NCBI GenBank assembly: GCA_963579025.1
Contig: CAUZFZ010000020.1
Location: 1 to 64,000, forward strand
Direction: 5' to 3'
DNA from: CAUZFZ01 sp963579025
GTDB taxonomy: Bacteria; Planctomycetota; Planctomycetia; Planctomycetales; Planctomycetaceae
DNA length: 64,000 bases
Shown here: positions 46,911 to 54,903 of the stretch, in pieces
Layout of the letters: every line of letters starts with the position of its first letter
Numbering within the stretch: the first letter of the stretch is position 1
Position numbers and translations under genes: made by a program
The notes under the pieces: model-generated
The model's database searches: none
The model's input: the letters and a program-made list of their open reading frames with translations, nothing else
What the model was told of the DNA's origin: nothing

Positions 46911-47099
46911 ATGACTCCCCCGCCGTCACAACCCGCCCCACCGTTGCCACAGCATCCGCACCTTCGAATGTCGTACCCGCTCGCGTCAAACAAGCCTACG
47001 GAAGTTGACCGCTTCGTCGGCATCCGCATAGAGTCCCGCCGCTATCCAGACCCCGTCGTCGGACTCACCGGCAAATTCGTCACGGAGGACGAACATTGA
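46911..47099 (+). CDS. Possible small leader ORF overlapping the amidase start
   Basis: This 62-codon frame ends TGA at 47097-47099, overlapping the TTG start of the amidase gene (TTGA). The overlap suggests translational coupling, although the amidase has its own strong GGAGG site. The Pro-rich N-terminus is unconvincing. The latter half (RFVGIRIESRRYPDPVVGLTG) looks more protein-like and could start at an internal ATG. No family was recognised. Confidence 0.3.
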   Translation: MTPPPSQPAPPLPQHPHLRMSYPLASNKPTEVDRFVGIRIESRRYPDPVVGLTGKFVTEDEH

Positions 47100-47791
47100 A
47101 ACCAGACACTATCCAAACTGTCTGCCTGCTCGTCGGAATGACGCTGTCTGGATGTTATCCCACCACTGTTGCGTACGAGTCTGCCCCGACATCCCGTCCG
47201 TTGGCGACTCGCACGCGTCCCACCATCAGTCCCCCCTCACTTCAGATTACGCCCCCCGCAATCGTCGAAAATCCCTGGCGTCCCAAAGTCGAAGCGCGCG
47301 AATGGCGGCACATCGTGATCCATCACACCGCAACCGATTCGGGTTCGGTGGAGCGGATTCACGAAAGCCACATCGCAAAAGGCTGGCTGGGGATTGGTTA
47401 TCACTTCCTCATCGGTAACGGAAACGGCATGCCCGATGGTGTCGTCGAACCAACATTCCGCTGGCGTCAGCAACTTCATGGGGCTCACGCTGGCAAGGAC
47501 GAATACAACCAGCACGGGATTGGAATCTGCCTCGTTGGCAATTTCCAGGAGACGGATCCCACAGAAGGTCAGTTAGCCGCAGTGAAACAACTTGTCGCCG
47601 CCCTGCGTGGCGAGTACAGCATTCCATCCAGTCGGGTCATTGGTCACAACGAGGTTAAAGCGACGGCGTGTCCGGGACAGAACTTCCCGCTCGCCCAAGT
47701 GGCTCAGAGTTCCCTGCGGCCGGAACTCGTGCAGTTATCTCAACCAACCCGGCGTGTCGCTGTCGCTGAAGCGGAAGGAAACGCGGAATGA
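47096..47791 (+). CDS. Lipoprotein N-acetylmuramoyl-L-alanine amidase (Amidase_2/PGRP)
   Basis: The protein has 231 residues from TTG 47096, chosen because GGAGG lies 7 nt upstream. The lipobox LSGC puts the lipidated Cys at residue 20. The amidase domain starts near residue 70 with HIVIHHTA (zinc His76 or His77), continues through GIGYHFLIGNG and ends at VIGHNEVKATACPG, giving zinc ligands His184 and Cys192. These enzymes cleave the amide between N-acetylmuramate and L-alanine in peptidoglycan. Its presence supports peptidoglycan in this organism. It overlaps the next gene by four bases (ATGA). Confidence 0.92.
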   Translation: MKPDTIQTVCLLVGMTLSGCYPTTVAYESAPTSRPLATRTRPTISPPSLQITPPAIVENPWRPKVEAREWRHIVIHHTATDSGSVERIHESHIAKGWLGIGYHFLIGNGNGMPDGVVEPTFRWRQQLHGAHAGKDEYNQHGIGICLVGNFQETDPTEGQLAAVKQLVAALRGEYSIPSSRVIGHNEVKATACPGQNFPLAQVAQSSLRPELVQLSQPTRRVAVAEAEGNAE

Positions 47792-48555
47792 AGTCGTACT
47801 GGTCTGAGTCATTCGAAGAGTACGCTGGATCCGTCCCGCAGCTCCCGGAAAGCCGCTCGGCGACGTTTCGGTCCGACGCTGACGTCGTGCCGGGTCTGCC
47901 GATGGCGCGCATCGGGAGTGTGACCGAATTCGCTCGCGGGTATATCCCGTCGAACTACGAACCGGGTTACGCCTACCCGCTGATCGTCTGGTTGACCGGA
48001 CCGGAATGTTCGCAGCACAAGTCGCTGAGCCACGTGACACAGATGAGCCCTCAGAATTACGTGGGACTGGCAGTGAATGGCTGCCTGTTGCCAACGGCGG
48101 ATTCTTCTTCGGGCGCTTCATTCGTGACTCGTCTGGCCGACATCGAGAATCGCATTGTCTCAGCCGTGCGGACGTTTCGTGACTCGGTCAACGTGCATGC
48201 GGACCGCGTGTTTCTGGCCGGTGTGGGAGCGAGTGCTACGTCCGCGCTGATGGTGGCCCTGCATCAGGCCGAGTGGTTCGCTGGCGGAATCAGTTTCGGT
48301 GGTGAATTCCCGTCAGCCGCTCGGCTTCTGGCGCATCGCCGCGAAGTGTCCGGCCGGAGATTCTGGCTGGCGGCGACGAAAAGCCGCATGGATTGGCCGG
48401 CACGCGGGCCTGTCTCGACGACCGCGCGAGAGCTTGTAGCGCTGGGCGCCGATGTCACGACGCATCTTGAGGAATCGGAACAGCCCGTATCGCGCGACAT
48501 GCTGCGGACGCTGGACGAGTGGATTTTGACCGGCATCCTGGGGCACGGTCACTAG
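47788..48555 (+). CDS. Alpha/beta hydrolase-like protein with altered nucleophile site
   Basis: The protein has 255 residues. The frame overlaps the amidase stop by four bases, so it is probably translationally coupled. The phospholipase/carboxylesterase-like fold is suggested by YPLIVWLTGPE, HADRVFLAGVGASATSALMVAL and FAGGISFGGEFPS. At the expected nucleophile elbow (GxSxG) the sequence reads G145-V-G-A-S149, so the serine position is occupied by glycine. It may be a non-catalytic relative or use another residue. Role unknown; partnership with the amidase is suggested by the coupling only. Confidence 0.7.
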   Translation: MKSYWSESFEEYAGSVPQLPESRSATFRSDADVVPGLPMARIGSVTEFARGYIPSNYEPGYAYPLIVWLTGPECSQHKSLSHVTQMSPQNYVGLAVNGCLLPTADSSSGASFVTRLADIENRIVSAVRTFRDSVNVHADRVFLAGVGASATSALMVALHQAEWFAGGISFGGEFPSAARLLAHRREVSGRRFWLAATKSRMDWPARGPVSTTARELVALGADVTTHLEESEQPVSRDMLRTLDEWILTGILGHGH

Positions 48556-48883
48556 ATTCCGTGACCTGCAGGCCCGTTTGTTGAGCGCGCTGTCGATCCG
48601 ATCGTCACTTGTCCTCACCGTGCCCGTGTTGTCACGTCTGAATTCCGGCTGACAAACCGCGAATTGCTTTGACCGTTTCAGTGGCCATCGGTAGAGTTCG
48701 CCGTTCTTCAAGTCGTGTTGTGGCAGTCAGCTCAACGCCTGCCGCCCGGCTGAGGACGATTTCCCTGCAGTCGAACGGTGCTCGCAACGGAGTCACTGAC
48801 CGTCAAGACGCAGAGCGGCACGGAGGGCTCGCTAATGCTGAGGCTCGCTGCTTCTGCAGTTCATGTTCATGGAGGAGTCAATC
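48556..48883. other. Intergenic region, 328 nt, upstream of the BON gene
   Basis: No supported gene, RNA or repeat was seen. Open frames on both strands are short and uncharacteristic. It likely contains the promoter of the BON gene. Confidence 0.5.
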
Positions 48884-49132
48884 ATGAGTCTGCCCACATC
48901 CGATTCGGCGATAGGGATCTCGCTGGTCGATGCCGTCCGTAACGACGTGCTGCAACGCACGAATGGATCGATTTGCGATCTGGAAGTGCAGATCGAGAAT
49001 GGCACGCTGACACTGACCGGCACGACCAGTCGCTATTACAACAAGCAACTGGCCACCAGTGCCGTGCTGGACATCGTCAGCGAACTGGACCTGCGCAATC
49101 TGATCAAAGTGCAGGCAGCGCGGGCGAAGTAG
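48884..49132 (+). CDS. BON-domain protein
   Basis: The protein has 82 residues from ATG 48884, preceded by GGAGGAG. A longer frame would add seven residues before the SD and is rejected. A single BON domain spans most of it: DAVRNDVLQRTNG, CDLEVQIENGTLTLTGTTSRYYNKQLATSAVLDI, then VQAARAK. BON domains bind membranes or phospholipids, or bridge complexes. No signal peptide or other domain is present, so it may be a cytoplasmic stand-alone form. No partner gene is obvious. Confidence 0.8.
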   Translation: MSLPTSDSAIGISLVDAVRNDVLQRTNGSICDLEVQIENGTLTLTGTTSRYYNKQLATSAVLDIVSELDLRNLIKVQAARAK

Positions 49133-49190
49133 ATTAAGGAACGGCGGTGAAATTCATCCAGCATTTGGCCGGTGGTGAATTTCACGATGG

Positions 49191-49346
49191 CAGCCGCGAT
49201 AGCGGCGACAGCACATAGCTGCGGGCGTCAGCCCGCAGATCCTGCGAGCAAGCCCGATCGAGCCGCTTCGCGGCTCCGTTTCTCGTGTGTTCGTTCGACC
49301 CCTGGCTCACGCCAGGGGCTACGTGCTGTCGCCGCTGTCGCGGCTG
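49191..49346. repeat. Palindromic element family F with nested hairpins
   Basis: This 156-nt element has 29-nt terminal arms matching at 27 positions (core GCGGCGACAGCAC). Inside lie three separate hairpins: TGCGGGC/GCCCGCA, GAGCCGC/GCGGCTC and CCCCTGG/CCAGGGG. It lies between the convergent BON and alpha/beta hydrolase genes. Confidence 0.8.
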
Positions 49347-49402
49347 AAGGATGTACGATTAGTTTCGCTGCCGTCCCTAATCACGCGCCAGCCCGTTGGC
49401 AG

Positions 49403-50323
49403 TCACGACTCGGCTTCGCCCAGCAGAAACGGCCGAATCAGATTCGCCAGTCGGTGCGGATGCGTGGCGAATGGCAGATGCCCGCAGTTGGACAGCTCCT
49501 CGAACTGCACCTGCGGCAGTCGCTTGTTAAGAATCGCGGCCGATTCTCGATGCCGGAAGGCCTCGCCCTCACTGGACACAACCAGTGCTGGCGTGCCGAT
49601 GTCGTTCAGCCTGTCGGTGTAGTCCATTCCGTGCAGCATTCGCAGTCGCCGCATGACTGCCGTCGTTGGGACATTGCCGGTGTCGTCCAGGACCCATTCC
49701 CAGCGCGAATGGTCGAACGGCGGGAACCACAGTCGATGGTTGTTTTCCATCACGCGACGACGCATCGGCAACCGGTCTATGTTGCCCGGCAACCAGCCAG
49801 TGACCCGGCAGCACAGCCGTTCGGGTCGGCTCATGCGGAATTTCACCAGCGGACCCTGCAGGACGAGATGGCGAATCCGTTCCGGAGAATTCAGTAGCAG
49901 TTCGATTGCGACCGATGATCCGAACGAGCATGCACACAGATCAAAGTGCTCGTCACCCAGATGATCCGCGGCGGCTGGCACCAGACTGGCGAGTGCTTTC
50001 AGATCGCGAGCGTCGTCAGGGTAGTCGATCAGCACGCAACGGAACTGCTCGCGCAGCAACCAGACCGTCAGGCAGAACAGTTCGCAGGTCTGCGAAAGTC
50101 CGTTGAGAAAGTACAGCGGTGGGCCTTCGCCCATGCTCCTGCCATTGAAACGCAGTTCGTCAGTGGATGCTTCGAACGGTTCGCTCTGCTCACGAAACGC
50201 CTGCAGCACGTCAGTCCATGCCAGCGGAGGAGGGCAGGCTGAATCTTCTGGCGGCGCTGGCAGTTCGCCCGTCACAGGGGTCTGGGGGACAGAACTCGCG
50301 GCATTTCTGATCGCGTCGGGCAT
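49403..50323 (-). CDS. Alpha/beta hydrolase
   Basis: The protein has 306 residues and no signal peptide. The fold is recognised from PPLYFLNGLSQTCELF near the oxyanion region, LCACSFGSS with the probable nucleophile Ser133 (first Gly replaced by Ala), and the C-terminal NCGHLPFATHP with the catalytic His. The acid is probably in TPALVVSSEGEA. Substrate unknown; similar proteins range from esterases to haloalkane dehalogenases. A 74-nt gap separates it from gcvT upstream on the same strand. Confidence 0.82.
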   Translation of the reverse strand: MPDAIRNAASSVPQTPVTGELPAPPEDSACPPPLAWTDVLQAFREQSEPFEASTDELRFNGRSMGEGPPLYFLNGLSQTCELFCLTVWLLREQFRCVLIDYPDDARDLKALASLVPAAADHLGDEHFDLCACSFGSSVAIELLLNSPERIRHLVLQGPLVKFRMSRPERLCCRVTGWLPGNIDRLPMRRRVMENNHRLWFPPFDHSRWEWVLDDTGNVPTTAVMRRLRMLHGMDYTDRLNDIGTPALVVSSEGEAFRHRESAAILNKRLPQVQFEELSNCGHLPFATHPHRLANLIRPFLLGEAES

Positions 50324-50397
50324 AACAGGCAGCGTCCGTCCTACGGTTCACCGTATCTCTTCACAACGTTCGATACTCACGGCAGCGCTCGAACCGT

Positions 50398-51495
50398 TCA
50401 AGCACGCTTGTAGAATGGCAATTCCACGACCGTCGCCGATGCCTGCCTGCCCCGAATGTCGATATCGACGGCCGAGCCCGTGCCGCTCGCCGAGGCGCTG
50501 ACGTAGGCCATTGCGATCGACTTCTGCAGCGTCGGCGAAAAAGTCCCCGACGTGACCTCGCCGATGGCATCGCCGTTCGATAATACCGTTGCACCTTCCC
50601 GCGCGATCCGACGACCGGACAGTTCCAGTCCAACTCGCTGTCGCAGTCCGCCGGCGGACTTGAGTTCGGTCAAAGCTGACCGACCGATGAAGTCGTCGGC
50701 CTCCAGCTTCACGGCAAACTGCAGACCGGCCGTCAGTGGATCGATTTGCTCGGACAGTTCGTGACCATACAGCGGCATCGCGGCTTCCAGCCGTAACGTG
50801 TCGCGACATCCCAGGCCGCAGGCCTGCAGCCCGCTGTCCGTTCCTGCCGCAACCGCCTGCTGCCACAGATCGACTCCCGCGTCTGCCGCGACGATTATCT
50901 CGAAACCGTCCTCGCCCGTGTAGCCGGTCCGACTGACGATGACGTCGTGACCCCCGACGGTTGCCGGCGTGACCGAGTAGTACTTCATGGCTCTGGCGCC
51001 AGCGAATCCGAGTCGCTCAATCACATCGATCGCTTTCGGTCCCTGCAGGGCAATCATCGGGTGCGAAGCAGTGCGATCATCCATGTGCACGTCGAATCCT
51101 GCCTCGTGTGTCGCGATCCAGTCCAGGATCTTCAGTCGGTTCGACGCATTGACGACGAGCATGTAGGCGTCGTCGAGACGGTACACGAGCACGTCGTCCA
51201 GAATCCCGCCCTGCTCGTTTGTGACCAGCGAATAGCGGACCTGTCCGACTTTCAGTTTCGACACATCGTTGGTCAGCAGGTGATTCAGGAATCGGCACGC
51301 GTCCGGTCCGGTAAACCACAGCCGTCCCATGTGAGCGATATCGAACAGGCCGACCCGCTGCCGAACGGCTTCGTGCTCGGCGACGATCGTCGAATACTGC
51401 ACTGGCATGTGCCAGCCGCCGAACTCGACCATGCGGCCACCGTGTGCCGCGTGCCAGTCATGAAAAACAGTTTGCAAGAGGGGCGAGTCGCTCAT
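50398..51495 (-). CDS. gcvT: Aminomethyltransferase, glycine cleavage system T protein
   Basis: The protein has 365 residues, the standard GcvT length. It transfers the methylene of the H-protein-bound aminomethyl group to tetrahydrofolate, releasing ammonia. Features are VGLFDIAHMGRLWFTGPDA at about 47-65, the folate-site region TNEQGGILDDVLVYR, GYTGEDGFEI and the final GTFSPTLQKSIAMAYV. Its ATG overlaps the pyrD stop codon (positions 51492-51495), so the two are coupled. No gcvH or gcvP lies nearby. Confidence 0.94.
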   Translation of the reverse strand: MSDSPLLQTVFHDWHAAHGGRMVEFGGWHMPVQYSTIVAEHEAVRQRVGLFDIAHMGRLWFTGPDACRFLNHLLTNDVSKLKVGQVRYSLVTNEQGGILDDVLVYRLDDAYMLVVNASNRLKILDWIATHEAGFDVHMDDRTASHPMIALQGPKAIDVIERLGFAGARAMKYYSVTPATVGGHDVIVSRTGYTGEDGFEIIVAADAGVDLWQQAVAAGTDSGLQACGLGCRDTLRLEAAMPLYGHELSEQIDPLTAGLQFAVKLEADDFIGRSALTELKSAGGLRQRVGLELSGRRIAREGATVLSNGDAIGEVTSGTFSPTLQKSIAMAYVSASASGTGSAVDIDIRGRQASATVVELPFYKRA

Positions 51496-52448
51496 TCGGT
51501 GTCCTCGTTGACGGCGGCACAGAGTTCCGGTTTCGATGCGGACAGCTCAATCGTGCCCACCACATCGGCCACGGACTGACAGCCGAGTTCATCCAGCAGC
51601 GCGTCGAGTTCCTGAACCAGTCGCGGTGCGAGCCCCGGGTTGTAGAAGCTGGCCGTTCCGATCTGGACTGCCGACGCGCCGGCGACAAGGAACTCCATGA
51701 CGTCGTCGATCGACTGAATGCCTCCGACTCCGATGATCGGCACATCGACCGCCTGAGCCACCTGATACACCATCCTCAAAGCGACCGGTTTGATGGCCGG
51801 CCCGCTGAGTCCGCCGAACACGTTGCCCAGAATCGGTTTTCGTTTCCGCCAGTCGATGGACATTCCCATCAGCGTGTTGATGAGTGTGACTGCGTCAGCT
51901 CCGCCCTCTGCCGCGGCCTGGGCGATCTCGACGATGTTCGTCACGTTCGGTGACAGCTTGGCCACGACCGGCAACCGGCTGACCTCGCACACACTGCCGA
52001 CGACGCTCAGGGTCAATTCCGGATCAGTCGCGAAATCTGTCCCACCGGCAACATTCGGGCACGAGACATTCAGCTCGATGCCGGCGAGATTCGGAAAGTC
52101 GTTCAGCCGCTCGACCAGCATGACGAACTCATCAGCATTGTGCCCGGCGACATTGGCGATGACCGGGCAGTCGAGTTCCAGCAGGTACTCGAGGTGCTTC
52201 TCGATGAACGCGTCCAGGCCGTCGTTGTCGAGCCCGATCGAGTTGAGCATGCCGCAACTGGTCTCGATCGTCCGTGGTGGCGGATTCCCGGCGCGTGGTT
52301 GCGGAGTGATCGTTTTCGGAATGATTGCGCCGAGTTGTCCGAAGTCGACAAACGCCGCCGCCTCCCGCGCGTAACCAAACGTGCCGGACGCAACGAGGAT
52401 CGGATTCCGCAGTTTGAGACGATTCAGCTCAACACTCAGTTCTGCCAC
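51492..52448 (-). CDS. pyrD: Dihydroorotate dehydrogenase, class 1B type
   Basis: The protein has 318 residues. It oxidises dihydroorotate to orotate in pyrimidine synthesis using FMN. Features are NPILVASGTFGYAREAAAF, NSIGLDNDGLDAF, IELNVSCPNV with the catalytic Cys of class 1 enzymes (class 2 uses Ser), and the phosphate-binding VGGIQSIDDVMEFLVAGASAVQIGTA. Class 1B enzymes normally work with the PyrK electron-transfer subunit, but no pyrK is seen here. It is the first gene of a pair with gcvT, overlapping by four bases. Confidence 0.93.
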   Translation of the reverse strand: MAELSVELNRLKLRNPILVASGTFGYAREAAAFVDFGQLGAIIPKTITPQPRAGNPPPRTIETSCGMLNSIGLDNDGLDAFIEKHLEYLLELDCPVIANVAGHNADEFVMLVERLNDFPNLAGIELNVSCPNVAGGTDFATDPELTLSVVGSVCEVSRLPVVAKLSPNVTNIVEIAQAAAEGGADAVTLINTLMGMSIDWRKRKPILGNVFGGLSGPAIKPVALRMVYQVAQAVDVPIIGVGGIQSIDDVMEFLVAGASAVQIGTASFYNPGLAPRLVQELDALLDELGCQSVADVVGTIELSASKPELCAAVNEDTE

Positions 52449-52717
52449 GACGTCACTCCATCAGAACACCAATTCGACAACTCACGAGTGGCATTGTTCC
52501 TGTTCGCGCTGAACTGTCCAACGAGTTACCGAAGAAGTCCGGCTGATGTAGGCCAGGACCGGCCTGTGGGGCAGCGAGGCCCCCCAAAAACCGGGTCATA
52601 CGCCACAAACGAACCCGTCTTGTTCCGATTCGGCAAATCCGCGATGTTTCCGCTGCTCGGCCATGGATGGTTGCTTGCCAGTTCTGTACGGCTGTAAACA
52701 CAGAAGATGCCACACGG

Positions 52718-53950
52718 ATGATGGTGCACTGGACCACTGCTGTACTGTTCTGCGCAACCGTCGCTCTGGCTGCGCTCGTGACGCTGCTGGCACGCGTCTC
52801 CGCCCGACATCTGGGTGTTCTGGACCGCCCCGGGGAAGCCCACAAGCAGCACCGCGGAGAAGTTCCTCTGCTGGGCGGAATGGCGGTTTGCACGACGTTC
52901 GTCGCCGTCGTTGGCATCTGCACTATGCTGGACGGGCTACAGGGGCAAGACGACCTTCAACTGCTGCCGGTGCTGGCGTCCCTTGCAATCTTCTGCATCT
53001 GCGGCCTGCTTGACGACCTGAAGCCGCAACGTGCCCGCACCAAGCTTACGTTGCAGATACTGGCCGCCTTGCCCTGGGTCTGTGCTGGCCTGCCGTTCGA
53101 GTCACTGCGGCTGTTTGGTGAGGAATTCTACCTGGGTCCAGCCGCTCCGGTGCTGGCGGTGTTCTGGATTCTGTGCTGCGTCAATGCGATGAATCTGATC
53201 GACGGGCTTGACGGCCTCGCCGCACTGACAGGTGCGGCCATCCTCTCGGGCATTGCCGGCATCGCCGTGTTTCACGGCGACAGCGTGACGTTCGCCACGT
53301 CGACGCTGCTGGCAGCGACACTGGCTGGTTTTCTGATCCACAACTCGCCGCCTGCCCGAATTTATCTGGGCGACTCCGGCAGCATGGCGATCGGGTTCCT
53401 GCTGGGTGCGATGACCCTGTCAGTCAACAGCCCATTGGGGACCGCGAGCGTCTCCGTGATCCCGGCGCTCGTCCTGATGAGCATCCCTGGATTCGATGTC
53501 CTCGTCGCGATTGTCCGGCGCTCGCTGACGGAACAATCAATCGGAGAGGCCGACTGGAACCACTTTCATCATCGGCTGTTAAGAAATGGTTACAGTCGCT
53601 GGCGTGCGGCCCTGACGATCTCTGCATTTGCGTTCGTCACCAGTTGCGTGGCCATGGCCGGCATCATCATGCAGAACGACGTCGTGTCGCTTTGTCTTTG
53701 CCTCGCGACACTGTCGGCGATCACGCTCTCCGTTGGTTTCGGCCGCAACGAACTGACGCTCCTCGTCCAACTGGTGGGTCGCCGGACTTTGCGAATTGGA
53801 ACGCGTGCCGGGCGAGCTTCTCGAGACGTGGGATCGCCCACACCGCTTCAGGGTGAGTCTGATCTCACGGCCGAACCGGACATCCTGCCGCTGGTCGAAC
53901 CCGATTCGCCTGAAGAGGATGCGGGCGACTCCGGACGGCGAGCCGCCTGA
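52718..53950 (+). CDS. WecA/MraY-type undecaprenyl-phosphate sugar-1-phosphate transferase
   Basis: The protein has 410 residues from ATG 52718 (52721 is also possible). The longer frame from 52667 adds 17 non-hydrophobic residues before the first helix. It is a polytopic membrane protein with about ten helices. Catalytic motifs are HKQHRGEVPLLGG (cytoplasmic loop), NAMNLIDGLDGLA, YLGDSGSMAIGFLLG and the HFHHRLL imidazole motif, typical of the WecA subfamily, which loads GlcNAc-1-P or a related sugar onto undecaprenyl phosphate for O-antigen or polysaccharide. The C-terminus is a polar tail of about 60 residues. No other polysaccharide genes are adjacent. Confidence 0.9.
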   Translation: MMVHWTTAVLFCATVALAALVTLLARVSARHLGVLDRPGEAHKQHRGEVPLLGGMAVCTTFVAVVGICTMLDGLQGQDDLQLLPVLASLAIFCICGLLDDLKPQRARTKLTLQILAALPWVCAGLPFESLRLFGEEFYLGPAAPVLAVFWILCCVNAMNLIDGLDGLAALTGAAILSGIAGIAVFHGDSVTFATSTLLAATLAGFLIHNSPPARIYLGDSGSMAIGFLLGAMTLSVNSPLGTASVSVIPALVLMSIPGFDVLVAIVRRSLTEQSIGEADWNHFHHRLLRNGYSRWRAALTISAFAFVTSCVAMAGIIMQNDVVSLCLCLATLSAITLSVGFGRNELTLLVQLVGRRTLRIGTRAGRASRDVGSPTPLQGESDLTAEPDILPLVEPDSPEEDAGDSGRRAA

Positions 53951-53958
53951 ATGGCACT

Positions 53959-54089
53959 AGTGCTTTGTCAGAGTCAAAAGTTAGGGTGGCTGGGGTCGAA
54001 CGAAGTGAGCCCCCAGTCCGACAACGCTGGGGGCTCGCTTCGCTCGACCCCAGCCACCCAACCGTAAGTTTCCACCATGACAAAGCACT
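53959..54089. repeat. Palindromic element family B, copy 2
   Basis: This 131-nt element is closed by perfect arms AGTGCTTTGTCA and TGACAAAGCACT. The inner hairpin GGTGGCTGGGGTCG...GAGCCCCCAG pairs with CTGGGGGCTCGCTTCGCTCG and onward. It matches copy 1 at 16771-16900 in layout, length and core sequence. It lies between the WecA-like gene and the GmhB-like gene. Confidence 0.85.
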
Positions 54090-54092
54090 GGC

Positions 54093-54710
54093 ATGATCCG
54101 ACGCTCGATCCTGATTCCCGCGCCGTCGCACATGGAAGCTCGGCCAGCCGTCTTTCTCGATCGTGACGGCACGCTGACGCGATATGCCGGATTTGTTCTT
54201 GAGCCCTCGCAGCTCCGTCTGGAATCGGGCTCGGTCGAGTCGATTGTTCGGCTGCGCGCCGCCGGTTTTGCGGTCGTGGTGGTCACGAATCAGTCGGCGA
54301 TCGGTCGCGGGATGATGACGGAAGCGCAACTGGCCGACGTTCACCGGGAATTGCTGTGGCAACTGGACGCGGCCGACGCACTGATCGATGCCATCTACTA
54401 CTGCCCGGAATGCCCGACCGAATCTAACGAGACCGTCGTCGAATCCAACGACCGCAAGCCAGGACCTGGCATGCTGCTGCAGGCCGCAGACGAACTGCAT
54501 CTGGACCTCGCGCAGTCGTGGATGATCGGCGATCGCATGTCTGACGTTCTGGCAGGAATCAACGCCGGGTGTCGGGGCAGTGTTCGTGTGCGAACCGGAC
54601 TGGAACCACCTTCGGCGCCAGCCACGTCCGCGTCTGACATTGAAACGGTCGAAAACATCGTGGCCGCCACGGATGTTGTGCTCGGCGAGTGCGGTCATCA
54701 GGCGGCGTAA
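54093..54710 (+). CDS. GmhB-like HAD phosphatase
   Basis: The protein has 205 residues; ATG 54132 would give 192 and fits the usual short N-terminus better. HAD motifs are VFLDRDGTL with the nucleophile Asp23, VVTNQSAIGRG, the conserved lysine in RKPGPGM, and WMIGDRMSDVLAGINAG. The arrangement is that of D-glycero-D-manno-heptose 1,7-bisphosphate 7-phosphatase. The zinc loop is reduced: YYCPECPTESNE keeps two cysteines, but the His and second Cys pair of GmhB are absent. A role in heptose for LPS is plausible but not proved. It starts a few bases after palindromic element B. Confidence 0.78.
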   Translation: MIRRSILIPAPSHMEARPAVFLDRDGTLTRYAGFVLEPSQLRLESGSVESIVRLRAAGFAVVVVTNQSAIGRGMMTEAQLADVHRELLWQLDAADALIDAIYYCPECPTESNETVVESNDRKPGPGMLLQAADELHLDLAQSWMIGDRMSDVLAGINAGCRGSVRVRTGLEPPSAPATSASDIETVENIVAATDVVLGECGHQAA

Positions 54711-54903
54711 CCGGGCGACAGGCAACGTGAGCTCGGTCGCGGGCTCAACCATGCAGGGAACATGCGACCCCAAACCTTGTTGCGGGCAGTGGAAGTCCCC
54801 AGAATCTCCTCTGTACCGACCACGCTGTTTGCCTGCACACACTGGTAACAGCAGACGTGTTGCCTGTTCGCGTCTGCCTGGTCTACCAGCCCCGGAATTT
54901 CGA

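Noticed and set aside
50324..50397. A glycine riboswitch near gcvT
   Set aside because: gcvT is translated from an overlap with pyrD, so no leader exists before it. The gap at 50324-50397 is downstream and shows no riboswitch core.
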